64,000 bases of DNA. Source: Heliocidaris erythrogramma. Lineage: Eukaryota; Echinodermata; Echinoidea; Camarodonta; Echinometridae. Below the pieces are notes generated by a model. That model was not told the DNA's origin and did not search any database. It saw nothing but the letters and a program-made list of their open reading frames with translations. Of the stretch, positions 47,850-59,900 are shown one piece after another. A program made the position numbers and the translations under genes. The stretch lies in contig CM046859.1 in the NCBI GenBank assembly GCA_025617745.1, positions 24,676,006 to 24,740,005 on the forward strand, given 5' to 3'. Each line of letters starts with the position of its first letter. Position 1 is the stretch's first letter.

Positions 47850-48190
47850 TTCGGAAAGTTTGTATTTCCAAAGGTTCGTTACTCTGAAGGTTCCAGATTC
47901 TGAGGATTCGTTATTTTGAATATGAAAGAGGGTTCATAATTCTGAAAATGTAATAGAATGCTGCATCATTTTTCAAAATAACAAACAGTAGGAATAATGA
48001 ACTCTATTTCATTTTCAAAGTTTTGGAACTTCGGAACTTCGGAAAAACGAACCTTCTTAATTATGAACCTTTAGAGTAGTGCAACAAATTTTAGGAATTA
48101 TAAACCCAACTGTATATCATTTTCAGAATTATAGACCACTGGTCTGGGAAATTTGTATTTCGGAATTATGAACCTTCGGAAAACAAGTGT
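47850..48190. repeat. AATTATGAACCTTCGGAA repeat block
   Basis: Degenerate direct and inverted copies of TTATGAACCTTCGGAA / AAGGTTCGTTACTCTG. Non-coding. Confidence 0.65.
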
Positions 48191-48251
48191 GTGTGCAGAT
48201 TTGTGCTATGCATTTCAGCCCAGACACAGAGGACTTTTAAGCTTCTACGGT

Positions 48252-48556
48252 ATTCCCGGAGGGGGGGCTACTCACGTATATTGGGTATACGGGGACGTGC
48301 CGCTGGGAAGGGTGACTTTTTGAAGAAAGATCCTTAGACATGGGTCCCCTTTTCATTAAAAAGATCCTTAGACATGGGTCCCATTTTCCCCAAAAAAATC
48401 CTTAGACATGGGTCCCATTTTCCCAAAAAAAATGGGTCTACCTTTTTCACAAAAAATCCTTAGACATGGGTGCCTATTTACAGCAAAAGGACCCTTGGAT
48501 GTGGGTATGGGTCTGGAGTTCTCAGCCGCACACCCCCGTCCGATTATAATCTGAGT

Positions 48557-48603
<47 letters not shown>

Positions 48604-48606
48604 GCT
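48252..48606. mobile_element. CCGGAGGGGG-ended element with GATCCTTAGACATGGGTC repeats
   Basis: Inverted ends CCCGGAGGGGGGGCTACTC and GAGTAC-C(n)-TCCGG. Inside are five degenerate units of about 36 bases, each with GATCCTTAGACATGGGTCC. The right end holds a C run of about 41 bases, the longest in the window. Confidence 0.75.
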
Positions 48607-49773
48607 TCTATTCCTTTCACATATTCATACTAAAATTTATTGAAATTCATGGACAATATTTCAAAATACATGATGCTCATGTTTTTAAATATATGTGGAA
48701 CACAATATGAGAACATGTTCAACAAGTCTCATTCCAACTCCTTTTTCCTACAAGAAACTGCTCTTTATTTCTGAAATATATAGATATATTTTGGTTTTAT
48801 GAGTGATATTTTGATTGTCATAACGAGTAACATTTCTGTAAACCATTGATTAATGAGTTCTCACAGAATTGGTTGTAATTAACAAACAATTAGTCTGTTC
48901 TAAAATTAAATAGTTTACAGAAAGAATACCTTGTTGGGGTTAGAAAGAAGTTTAGAAGTCGAAAGGACAGAAACAAACAAATGAAATTGACAGGCGGAAA
49001 CAATATATCAAGATTTTGAGGTGAAGAAAATTTGATACATGTATGTCTTATTTCATTCATTGTCTTTAAAATAATGTGTGTATGTGTCGGAGTGGGGATA
49101 TGACCTATCTATTGTTTTCTTTAGACCATGTTTGGTGTTTCCTTTTGAGTTTGGTTTGACAAACGATGTGTAATAATGCTTCTTCACATTCTGTCATGAG
49201 ACCTTATGTCGCAAATTTATTTTCTTGTGTAAGATCATTTCACAAATACTAATGGGAATATCATTAAAGATGGGGGAAACAGCTGTGAGATTCATATTTT
49301 TAGAAAAAAAAAATAGATTATAGCCTATGTACCATATTCTAACAGGTAGATGAATGATGTTACTAATCAGGGTTTTTTTTTCTTCTAGTAATGGAGAAAG
49401 TACTGGGAAAAGGAAATGAAGTTCATCAAAAGGTTTGGAAAGGAATGTTACACACATTTGCTTTTCTTTATTGGAGGGGAAGAAAAAATGCAGTATTGCT
49501 GATAGTTTACAAAGAAATTTTATCAAAAAAAGGACAAGAAAAGAAACATGGTCAGTTTAATTTTTTATTTCTAGAGTTGCATAATTATTGAAAAAGAAAC
49601 ACATTGGGAAGAAAGGACCAATAAAACGTAATTGAAACACTCATTTATGTAGACAATAAGGTGGAGGAAGGAGAAGGATTTATACCACCCAAGTAGAAAG
49701 TAAAAAAAAATGGGGGGGGGGGGGGGTTCTTTTCCAATATTAGTGATAGGGCCGAAAGTCTTGCTGCTTTTTT

Positions 49774-50896
49774 ATACCCCCGCCAAACGAAGTTTGAAGG
49801 GGGTATATAGGAATCAGTCGATGGGCGGGCGGTCGGGCGGGCGGTCGGTCGGTCCGTTGCAAATCGAACTACTTCCTCAGTTTTTGACCGAAAGTCATGA
49901 AATTTGGTACACACATTGGTCTTGGTGGGAAGATGTGCAAGACATATTTTTCGGATGAGTCGGAATCTGCGTTGCCATGGTAACGGCATATTTATGGCAG
50001 AAAATCAAGGAAAACAGCTTGCGGATCGAACTACTTCCTCAGTTTTTGACCGAAAGTCATGAAATTTGGTACACACATTGGTCTTGATGGGAAGATGTGC
50101 AAGACATATTTTTCGGATGAGTCGGAATATGCGTTGCCATGGTAACGGCATATTTATGGCAGAAAATCAAGGAAACATATTGCGGATCGAACTTCTTCCT
50201 CAGTTTTTGACCGAAAGTCATGAAATTTGGTACACACATTGGTCTTGGTGGGAAGATGTGCAAGACATATTTTTCGGATGAGTCGGAATCTGCGTTGCCA
50301 TGGTAACAGCATATTTATGGCAGAAAATCAAGGAAACACCTTGCGGATCGAACTACCTCCTCAGTTTTTGACCGAAAGTCATGAAATTTGGTACACACAT
50401 TGGTCTTGATGGGAAGATGTGCATGACATATTTTTCGGATGAGTCGGAATCTGCATTGCCATGGTAACGGCATATTTATGGCAGAAAATCAAGGAAACAC
50501 ATTGCGGATCAAACTACTTCCTCAGTTTTTGACCGAAAGTCATCGAAATTTGGTACACACATTGGTCTTGGTTGGAAGATGTGCAAGACATATTTTTCGG
50601 ATGAGTCGGAATCTGCGTTGCCATGGTAACGGCATATTCATGGCAGAAAATCAAGGAAACGCCTTGCGGATCGAACTACTTCCTCAGTTTTTGACCGAAA
50701 GTCATGAAATTTGGTACACACATTGGTCTTACAGGGAAGATGTGTACAACATATTTTTTTGATGTGTCGGAAGCTGCGTTGCCATGGAAACGGCATATCT
50801 ATGGCAGTAAATCAGGGAAAAATCTTGCGGATCGAACTACTTCCTCAGTTTTCGACCAAAAGTCAAGAAAGGCTGTTGTCACGGGGCGGGGGTATT
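49774..50896. repeat. Hairpin-headed tandem array (about 161-bp unit) with RFX X-box per unit
   Basis: The head hairpin (ATACCCCCGCCAAAC ... GTTTGAAGGGGGTAT, from 49774) is followed by seven units starting GGATCGAACTACTTCCTCAG or a close variant near 49862, 50022, 50183, 50343, 50505, 50667 and 50827. It closes with GGGGCGGGGGTATT. GTTGCCATGGTAAC is exact at 49971, 50133, 50294 and 50617, with one-base variants near 50455 and 50773. Short plus-strand open frames across it are repeat artefacts. Confidence 0.88.
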
Positions 50897-51138
50897 AATC
50901 ATTATCTTCAGTGATATTTCTAGATTTATCTAAACACACTCTTATGCAGAGAACACATTAAACCCTGAATTTGTGTCTGTTGAAGTGATTTTCACAGCTT
51001 AACTGGATGCCTTGGAATTTAATCAACCATGGATCAAAATATTTCATTTTCAAACCTGATACATGATGGTCTGGGAAAAATCTGAAGATTTTTTTTTTTA
51101 GATGTCTCCTTGAAAACAAATGCAAAATAAAACAGTGG

Positions 51139-51326
51139 CAGTGGCGTATCCAGGATTTCCCAATAGGGGGGGGCGCCAGGAATTATTAATTGCCGTCATG
51201 TGGGAGAAATTTTTGCTTCTGAAGAAGGGCTGAGATGCAAAATAGTGCTATATTTTTTTTTTTTACAATGGCCAATAGGGGGGGCACGCGCCTGTTGCGC
51301 CCCCCCCCCCCCTGGATACGCCACTG
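51139..51326. mobile_element. MITE, CAGTGGCGTATCCAGG termini
   Basis: CAGTGGCGTATCCAGG at 51139 and its exact inverse ending at 51326, with G and C runs just inside. The CAGTG start is hAT-like. Single-ended relatives occur at 5397, 7950 and (inverted) near 14902. Confidence 0.8.
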
Positions 51327-51799
51327 AGTGGGGCCCTTTTTTGTTTTTTAAAGTGATATTGGTGATTGTATGTATTATGATACTAAATGATATATCTGTG
51401 ATTTTGATATAGATCATGACTAATGGTCCCGGGGGGGGGCACTCAACCTGTTTTTGGATGTGGGTGTATCATTCAGTCTGTCTGGGGGCCAATGCGTGTC
51501 CTTATTCTTTTCTTCTTTTCTACCTTTATACAAATTGTGGTTTTCCTTCAACATCAACTCACTTCCTCCCATCTGTTCTTCTTCCCATCTGTTCTTCTTC
51601 CAAATCCATTTTGTAGATTATCCTTTAAGGAAGAAGAATGATTTTACAGTTATCTTTTGGCAACCTGCTAATGGAGACATTTCGTTTTGAATGAGTCAAT
51701 GACACATAAGTATGGCATTTCAGCTTCCACCTGTTGATTTGAGGAGTGGGCGTGCGAGCGCGATCGAAGTCCTAGTTTTGTGCAGATATAATATGTAGG

Positions 51800-51987
51800 G
51801 ACGTAGTGTGGAAACTTCGAATCTACGCATGCGCAATGCAATGCAGTACCAGCTAGCCGGCCGTAATTCATTCCGTAATATCTGTCACCAATTTCCGGAA
51901 AACAAATTGAATTTCCCAGCGAAACCAGATAGCCAAAGGACGATCAGTCTTGGAAATTACTTATTTAGTTTATAAGGAATATACAAA
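51800..51987 (+). promoter_or_regulatory. GIPC: GIPC TATA-less promoter / 5'UTR
   Basis: Upstream of the GIPC ATG there is an NRF1-like TACGCATGCGCA (51824-51835), a CCAAT (51888-51892) directly followed by a palindromic ETS-type TTTCCGGAAA (51892-51901), and no TATA box at a suitable place. These are typical of broadly expressed animal genes. The transcription start is not determinable here. The palindrome CGGCCG lies between them. Confidence 0.55.
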
Positions 51988-52347
51988 ATGCCGTTTTTTA
52001 GCAAGAAGAAACCAGATAAGAAAAAGAATGGTGGTTTAGCGGACCCCGTTGCGAATCCACAAAATTACATAGCCGGTGGCAGTGGTACACCAACTCATAC
52101 ACCGTACGCCGATGACCCTTCGTCCAGAGCCCTCCCGACGCTACCCGCCGACGTTGCTGCTGGCCAGCGGTCATCACCGGCAAGACAGCCCACCACGAAT
52201 AGTGCTCCTCCTCCTCCTAAACCACAACGCCTTGTTTTCAGTGCATTCCTAGCTCACGGAAGCCCTCCTGCCAAAGTAGAAGGTTTCACAAATGTTAAAG
52301 AACTCTATGAAAAAATAGGAGAAGGATTTTCCATGCCTGCATCAGAG
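51988..52347 (+). CDS. GIPC: GIPC exon 1 (start codon, GH1)
   Basis: 120 codons from MPFFSKKK to FSMPASE. It holds the basic N-terminus, a Pro-rich linker and most of GH1. Donor GAG|GTAAAT, phase 0. Confidence 0.96.
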
Positions 52348-53941
52348 GTAAATGAAGAAAAAACTTAAGTTAAAATATGTTCATCTGTTCATTGACAAAT
52401 TGTTGACCTCCCATGCCTCCAAAAAATAAGTTAGATTACGGTACTGCCTGACAGTCAAGTTGTCAACATGGTCAATGAGAGATTAACCACCAAATCTTAG
52501 GTTAAGTGATACTTAACGTTGTGTCATTACATGTAGGCCTAGGCTATCATTTAATTTTCATAATAAAAGTATATTTTCTTTCACGTTGTCTTTGACGCAG
52601 ATCTAGGCCGACATGTATGGTGAGCCCTATGTCTGTGCACCTAGGCTAAGGCTAAGGTTTTGACCTGAAAATGAACAAGAATTTCTTTAATATTCATCTA
52701 AAGCTTTATTTTATATTATTTCCTGATATTCTGAAGAGTAAGTTTGAAAAAAATCTCATCAAAATTAGAGCAAGAACAATGCCATTTTCACAAGAAACGG
52801 TTGTGTCATTTCAACATTGAAAAAAACAAATGGTGTCCATGTCTGCGTACTCATTCATTTTACACGCAGTTCGGGAGTTTTGACGTGAAAGAACATTTTG
52901 AGTCTTGTAAATAAAATGTCTGAAATAAACTTATTTTTTTGTCTCCTTTTTGCATAAATACCTATCGCTATGATAAAGATGAAAAGTTTGTGTTTGTTGC
53001 GCGTTTTGTTTTATTAGAATCGCGCAGTTATGCGTGTGCGCAGACTTGGGCACTCTAGCCATACATGTATTAGACTGTACATATTGTATTGTATTGTAAT
53101 CATGAAATTCTTCTCGGTAACAACATGAAGTAGATATAGAAATGGTCACCATTTCTTTTTTTTTTTGTTCTCTCGCTCTCTTCCTTCTCGACATTATTAT
53201 AGTTGTAATGAATTCTTCTTGAATTTCACCCATTTGGTACAGAGCCTTTATTCATTTTTATTAATTTTATTTCTCCCTCAAGTAGAAAAATGATTTTGAA
53301 AACATAGTAAACTGTGCATTTCTCCAAGACTAGAAATAGAACTAGGTATTTCAAATATCTTTAAAAATTTGCTGAAAATGTATTGAATGTATGAGGTATT
53401 ACTTTTAAATGCTTTTAACATTCCCTTTTTGGAAAAACTTATGTCTGCCCTTTACACAGATTCTCTTCTGTACACTCAACACATTCAAGATAGACATGGA
53501 AAAACTACTTGGTGGTCAGATTGGTCTCTCGGATTCAATATATGCACACATCAAGGGCCAGAAGTTTGAAATCGCAGTTGGTAAGGTGGAAGCAGCTCTT
53601 GGTCTTACAATCACAGACAACGGTGCCGGTTTTGCATTTGTAAAGAGGATCAAAGAGGGCTCTCTCATGGAGCAGAATGGTTACGTGGAGGTCGGCGATC
53701 ACATAGTGAAAATAAACTCAACTGAAATGATCGGATGCAGGCATTTCGAAGTCGCAAGGGCGCTGAAGGACTTACCCGTAGGGGAGGAATTTACAATGAA
53801 GCTCATCCGACCCCATAAAGCATTTAGTAAGTATCTACATGTACATGTAGGTCTTCTAAGATCATACAGTCACAGTCATCAAAGGTTTTATTTTGTACTT
53901 CTGTTTTTGTTTTTGTTTTGTTTTGTTTGTTGTTGTCTGTT

Positions 53942-53973
<32 letters not shown>

Positions 53974-56900
53974 TGGGAGAGATTGGTGGGGGATAGGCCA
54001 ACATTTACAGTACATTGCATAAATCAGAGCTTGACACAAGGGTCTGGAGCATACAAACGTACTGCATGCACCCAAAGAATTTCACTTGCCCTAGTGAAAT
54101 ATTACAAGGGTCTGTGGCAAAAAACATCACTGATTCCTAGAGCCCTGAGTTTACTATTGTAAATTACATGTACATGTAAAAAGGAAGTCCACCCTGTCAT
54201 AAGTGATTTGAATAAAAGCACAAAAATGAGAAGAAAAAGCAGATAAAACAAAAAAAAAGAAAAATTGTTAAAGATCACTATCCAATTTGCTGATTTTGTT
54301 GTGAGCTACATGTATTCTAACATACATGTACACATGTAGTCTCCATTTTTTTTGTTCCCAGTTAAAAGTGGATCTATTTTAAATAAAAGAATCGATATAT
54401 AAGGACAGAAAAAAATCATGTTCCCATCTTCTTGATGATGGCAATGTATAAGGAAATCTTCCCTTGGAGAAAAATGGAAATTTGTAGAAAAAAAAATTGG
54501 GCATCAAACAAGTCAGAAATGCTTACTGTATGTAGAAGTGTGTACATGTACTGTACATGTAGCTTGCAAAGAGAGTCAAAGAGTAACCAATTTGTGTACA
54601 TATACATGTAATTTAGAAACTAAAGTACATGCACATGCACATTCATGTCAAAAACTATGAATCAAAAAGCTACAGTATTACATCCAAAGTTATATCAATA
54701 AAAAATATTTTTAATTATATTAAGGCTCTTGTTTCAGAGTTAACTAAATTATACATGGCTACCTGTATACATGTACATTGTACCTGCTACATGTACATGT
54801 AGTTACTACATGTGCATGTAGGTATAAAAAGAAACATTTGACACTTTTGATTGTCAATAACTCTTGATTGTTAATAACTCAAAAATTGTTAACTTGTATC
54901 GTACTGAGATTTTCAAAATGTAAAATTAAATGTCAAATTTATTTGGAATAAGTTTTGTGAAATTTCCTTCATTAATATAATGCTCTGAATATTTACATTT
55001 TTACTTTTTGAAAAATTGAGACCATAGAATCTGTGTCCGTAATTAATTCAAAACACGACGATTACCTGGTCATTTTCTGCCAACATTTTGTTATCCAGTG
55101 TCTTTAATTATTCATGACTTTGGGTCAAAAGAGGTGCTCTGGAATTTCAGCTGCAGTGCACAATGGCTATTGTTGTGCTCTGAATTAATTACTGATACAT
55201 ATATACACCTATTTTGTGGCCTTGATTTTTCAAAAAGTGAAAATCTGATAAATATTCAGAGCATTATTTTAAAAATATTAATGAAGGAAATTTCACAACA
55301 CTTACATGTATTCCAAATAAATTTGACATCCTTCAACCAGGGAAGTGTTAGTTCCATGCTTCAACTTTACAATGTGATAACCTCAGTCAGACTTTTTGAG
55401 TTATTAACAAACAAAAGTGTCAAATGTTTTTTTTATACCTAGTAGAAATGGTAAGATCTGCATCATGATTGCATTGTGACAGGCCATTTACCCCTCAATG
55501 TTGATTAAATTGGACATATTAGCACAGGTGTTGCTGGGTGTTGGATGTTTCTCATCAATCTGTATTCTTGTGCAATGTCCTCTTCCTCAAAGATAGCTTG
55601 CAATAGACCTGTTTACTATTAAAGTGATTCAAATTTATGGATGTTTCTTTCCTGGGGACCTACTGTAGTAACGAGGTATTCCATTAACCTGTTATTAATG
55701 AATGAACTACAATACTTGGAATCCAGTTTGCATACATTACTTGTTGCTGTGTCTGACAAGCCTCTGGCAAGCTTTCAGGTTTGTTTCAAAAGTATGCATA
55801 AAATTTGAATCACTAATAGTAAACAGGTCTATTGACACAAGTTGGAAGTTCATTGTACTCAGAACGCTTATGAAGGATTAGAGGGACTGCTATTTTTGAG
55901 AGATTCACTCTATTTATACCGAGAAAAGTTGCAAAGAAATAGATCAGAAAGTAAATCAATAGCAATCAGTGTAAAATTAGTGGATTCACTATTTAGTACA
56001 AGGACAGTGTGTACATGTAGTATATATGTAGATGTTGTGCAGTTATTTAAATTATATGCAAGTAGCCTTTCACATCGGGTACATCCATGTATGATCTAAA
56101 CCCTCCAGTACACATGTACACTGTACGTGTAGTTTTTCTGTAGCTTGAGCTCAATTTACAGATCTATTAAAAATAATCATATTTTGCAAATACTAGGCTT
56201 TACATTTATGTGTATGCACAAAGTTGATGCGGATCTCACAGAGAATGTTCATTGACCTTTGGACTGGAGTTCTGATTACCGGTAAACTGAAAATAAACAT
56301 TGGTTACGGTGTTATTTTTGTGTACAGGAGAAAATCGAAATGAGGATATATTTAATGACTAATCATTTAGAAATTGTTTCATTGTTTAGCACTGGTTCTG
56401 CATCTCAGAATTGATGCAAAATGTATTGTTGTGTTTCTGAGTAATCAGAAAGTGGCTTTTGTAGTACTAAGCAAAGAATAGTAAAATAGGGATATTCCCA
56501 GATCATTGGCACAATTCTGATTTGTGATTACGGTATTCTTACACCCTTTCAATACATGGCACTGGTTCCGGGTTGGGTAGAAACGGTTCATTGACAATTT
56601 ATGGGAATCTGTAAAAGATCTACATGTACATGTAATAGTACAGTTCAATACTTATGTTGTGTTACATGTATAAAGGGATAGAAGTCTTTTCAGTTATTCG
56701 TACAACCTGTATAATAAGGTGAAAGTGTGAATGGTACATGTACATGTACAGAATGTACGTGTACATACATGTATGTTTAGATATGCTCTTCAGCATTCCA
56801 ACATGGGAGAGATATTGTTTGAACTATTAAAGCATTAAGGATTTACAAGATACTTGTGTCCAACCTCCCAAAATTACAGTCTGAAAATGAGGAGGCATAC

Positions 56901-59900
56901 ATGTAACCTTTGTTTTACATTTTTTATTAAAACATACGCTGTATGAACCTGTACTGCAGGACAGTGCGTTGTGAAAGTTATACCTTAATATAAAGAGTTA
57001 CTGCCAAAACTCTACACTGGTGCTTCAAGGCAAGCAGGCTTTCTGGAGTTGTGAAAAATATTAATGTTTACCCTATATACATGTACCAGTACATATATTC
57101 ATGTATACATAGCTATAAGGCATCCTATAAATAGGCTTTCGTGTGCATGAACATACAGATATGATACATGTACTCACCCACCCCCCCTTGATTTAACAAC
57201 ACTACTGTGCAAGTATCTTCAATACAAGAAGTGTATGAATACATTACTTGATTGCATTTTGCTTATTTTCCTGCCAGATGAAATAGGACCACGTGGAAGT
57301 AAAGTATCATCAATGGCAACCAACAACAACATCGGAACAGGCAAAGCCACGCTAAGATTACATAGCAAGGGACCAGCAACAGTCGAGCAGTTGGTAAGAA
57401 GTCAACAAATTTGACTGATTTTTTTTCAATATTTGCATGAATAACGGAAAAACAAAACATACATGTAGACATGCCTGAGTCAATTTATTTCCCTTTTGCT
57501 TTATATACCCTTCAAAAATGTAAACATAGAACCAAAATCTTATTGAAAAGTGGCTTTTTTAAAATTGTAAATGGAAAAAAAAGAGCCACTGCTGCATGAT
57601 GATGACAATTAATTTGCAAATTGCTCCCAGGGCTGTTGTTTCTGTGGAAAATGAATTGGAAATCATACTTGTAGTCAGGCCTCTTTGATTTATGAGAGTG
57701 AACCATTTTCAACGATTATATTTGTCTCTGTGGGATCGCTCAGTGAGCAATAAGCCAGTTTGTAATTAGTTCATGGTACATGTACAAGTGACCCTGATAT
57801 GACCTCAATTTGTTCGCGCACGCACATTTGTTTTGGTGGACGCACTCGATGTACAAGTTTGTAACAAGCAAAATCATACTGATTGCATACATACAATGTA
57901 ATGACAGCGTATAAAGTTCAACTGTACTCAGGTACAAATGACATTCGTCTGCACATGGGCAAATTGTAATTACATACAAACAGTCCTCATTTTCGAGGAA
58001 ATCCTAGCAAAAGCGCTTTGACGCACCCGTCTTGCCCCGATACTGGCAGTGAGCAATTCTATTCGCTGAGCATGATGAAAGTAAAATCTGACAAAATTTC
58101 TTATTGAGTTAAGGCATCATAAATGAGCGTGTCTTAGATGAGATAAAATCTTGCTAAAATGGTTCTCAGAATACTGATTTAATATATTTTAAGAGTATTT
58201 TATTTCACTGACTTAAAATCTCATATTTTATCTTTATACATGTAATGAATCTCAGAATACTGCCCCAATCCTTTAAGCCGATTTTTACCTGTTCATCAAA
58301 AAGCTTGTCCGAGGTGGGACCACATTTTCAATGTACATGTATGTAGCAGCAACTTAGACTCAAAGGAAACAACTCTGATTTTGCAACTGGAATGAAGCGT
58401 TTCCTGCCAAATAGATCAGCCAACCAGTATTTGATGCCTTAGGGAACATTAGATTAATGTTGTTCCATCTACATACATGTGAGATTGAGTAGTATAGTTT
58501 ATTTCTTCACGTGTCTGGGCACTATAATTAGATGGGTTGGTTATGTAATGATTTCTTTACTAGTACATGTGTGAAATAAAAACAAACTAAATATTATGCT
58601 TCAATGTAAATCAGGAAATAATGTTATTATACTGAGAAATTGATGAATACTTGAAATACATGATCATAAGAGAAAAGGAGAAATTGAAGTTTCTACACAT
58701 TATGTACATGAACATGTACAATTGTGTCTCAGAATTAAAAAGAGAAAAATCTCAGTGAACAGTATTTAGTAAGGGATTTAAATTAATGAATATTCCTTTT
58801 TTTAAAGCAATGTATACAGTATGCACTACATGTATCAAGTACTGTACATAGGAGTATTTCAAAGGAATTTTCTACCATCAAATAATCTTGTTTCCCTTAA
58901 CCTCTTCGAATGTTTTTCCCAACATATTTTTAAACAGTTAAAAATGTCAGCCAAGATGTTTTTCAATTTGAAAATACACCTCAGAATTAAAGCTACAAAT
59001 GTAAAATGCAGAGCTACATGTACAGGTACAGGTACAGTACATATATATTTTTTCCATAATCCATTTTAGTAATGCAGTCAAATTTGCTTGCCATTATTTT
59101 CCAATGAAAAATGCAGGAATGCTAATGGCATGTATACATTAGTTGTATCTATGTCAGACAAATATGGCTTGCCTGACAAAACAACATGTAATGTAGGACA
59201 TTTTCATTCCAACTATTTTAGTACAATTTATTGTAACAGGTGTAATTTTCCACCAGGCACATGCATACATGTACAATTGAAGGCATTGAATTTGAATACA
59301 TTATGAAAATGGCCTATGGTGTGATGTACTATTAAAGGATGAGGAGAAGGTTTTGATGGAATATGTAGGCCTATAACTGTGTTTCAATTCATTTCTGTTT
59401 ATTGCAGCCCAATGAATATGAAGAGCTAGCAGTGGGGAAAGTAGACGACTGCCTTGAGAGTTACATGGGAATCAGAGATCTTGACTTAGGTGAGTCATCC
59501 ATCATCAGTGCTCTCTGTACTTTTGTTTGGTTTTATTTTGCTTGCTTTATTGTCTTTTTGTATTTTGTTTTGCGGGAGGGATGGGGACCGTTGACATCGT
59601 GGCATATATGTATCATTCAGCTTTTAAATTCTATGTTTTATGCACGGTTCCACACTAACTTTTTTGTATTGTGCCAGGATTTTTAATGTAAATTTTTAGG
59701 GTCTGTATGTATGTATAAACCCAGGGCTGTTAATCCTTACTTTCATGACAGGAAATATTTAAGGGCTAAATTGATCACATTTTGTTCTTCATATTGGCAA
59801 CAATATTTTTCTTTTACATGTAGTGCTACATGGTTCTAATAAGATATGTCTTTGAAAGCCATATACATGATTAGGAAGTTGACAAAATCGCCAATTTCAA

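Larger units (their letters stand above)
45801..51700. other. RAD54L 3' flank / intergenic region
   Basis: No gene recognised. Contents in order: C run (45840-45850); decayed GACAAGCAAAAAA element (46540-46820); AT-rich sequence with a possible ATTAAA polyadenylation signal near 47422; ATTATGAACCTTCGGA repeat block (47850-48190); the 48250-48604 element; AT-rich sequence; the 49774-50896 X-box array; the CAGTGGCGTA MITE (51139-51326). Confidence 0.6.

Noticed and set aside
50066..50914. Series of plus-strand open frames with repeated MVHTLVLMGRCARHIF-like peptides
   Set aside because: They are the same frame repeated by the 161-bp tandem array; repeat artefact.
53827..53996. Extension of GIPC exon 2 to a later stop
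   Set aside because: It reads through a strong GTAAGT donor into T/G-run intron sequence; the next GIPC exon fits the split codon at 53826.
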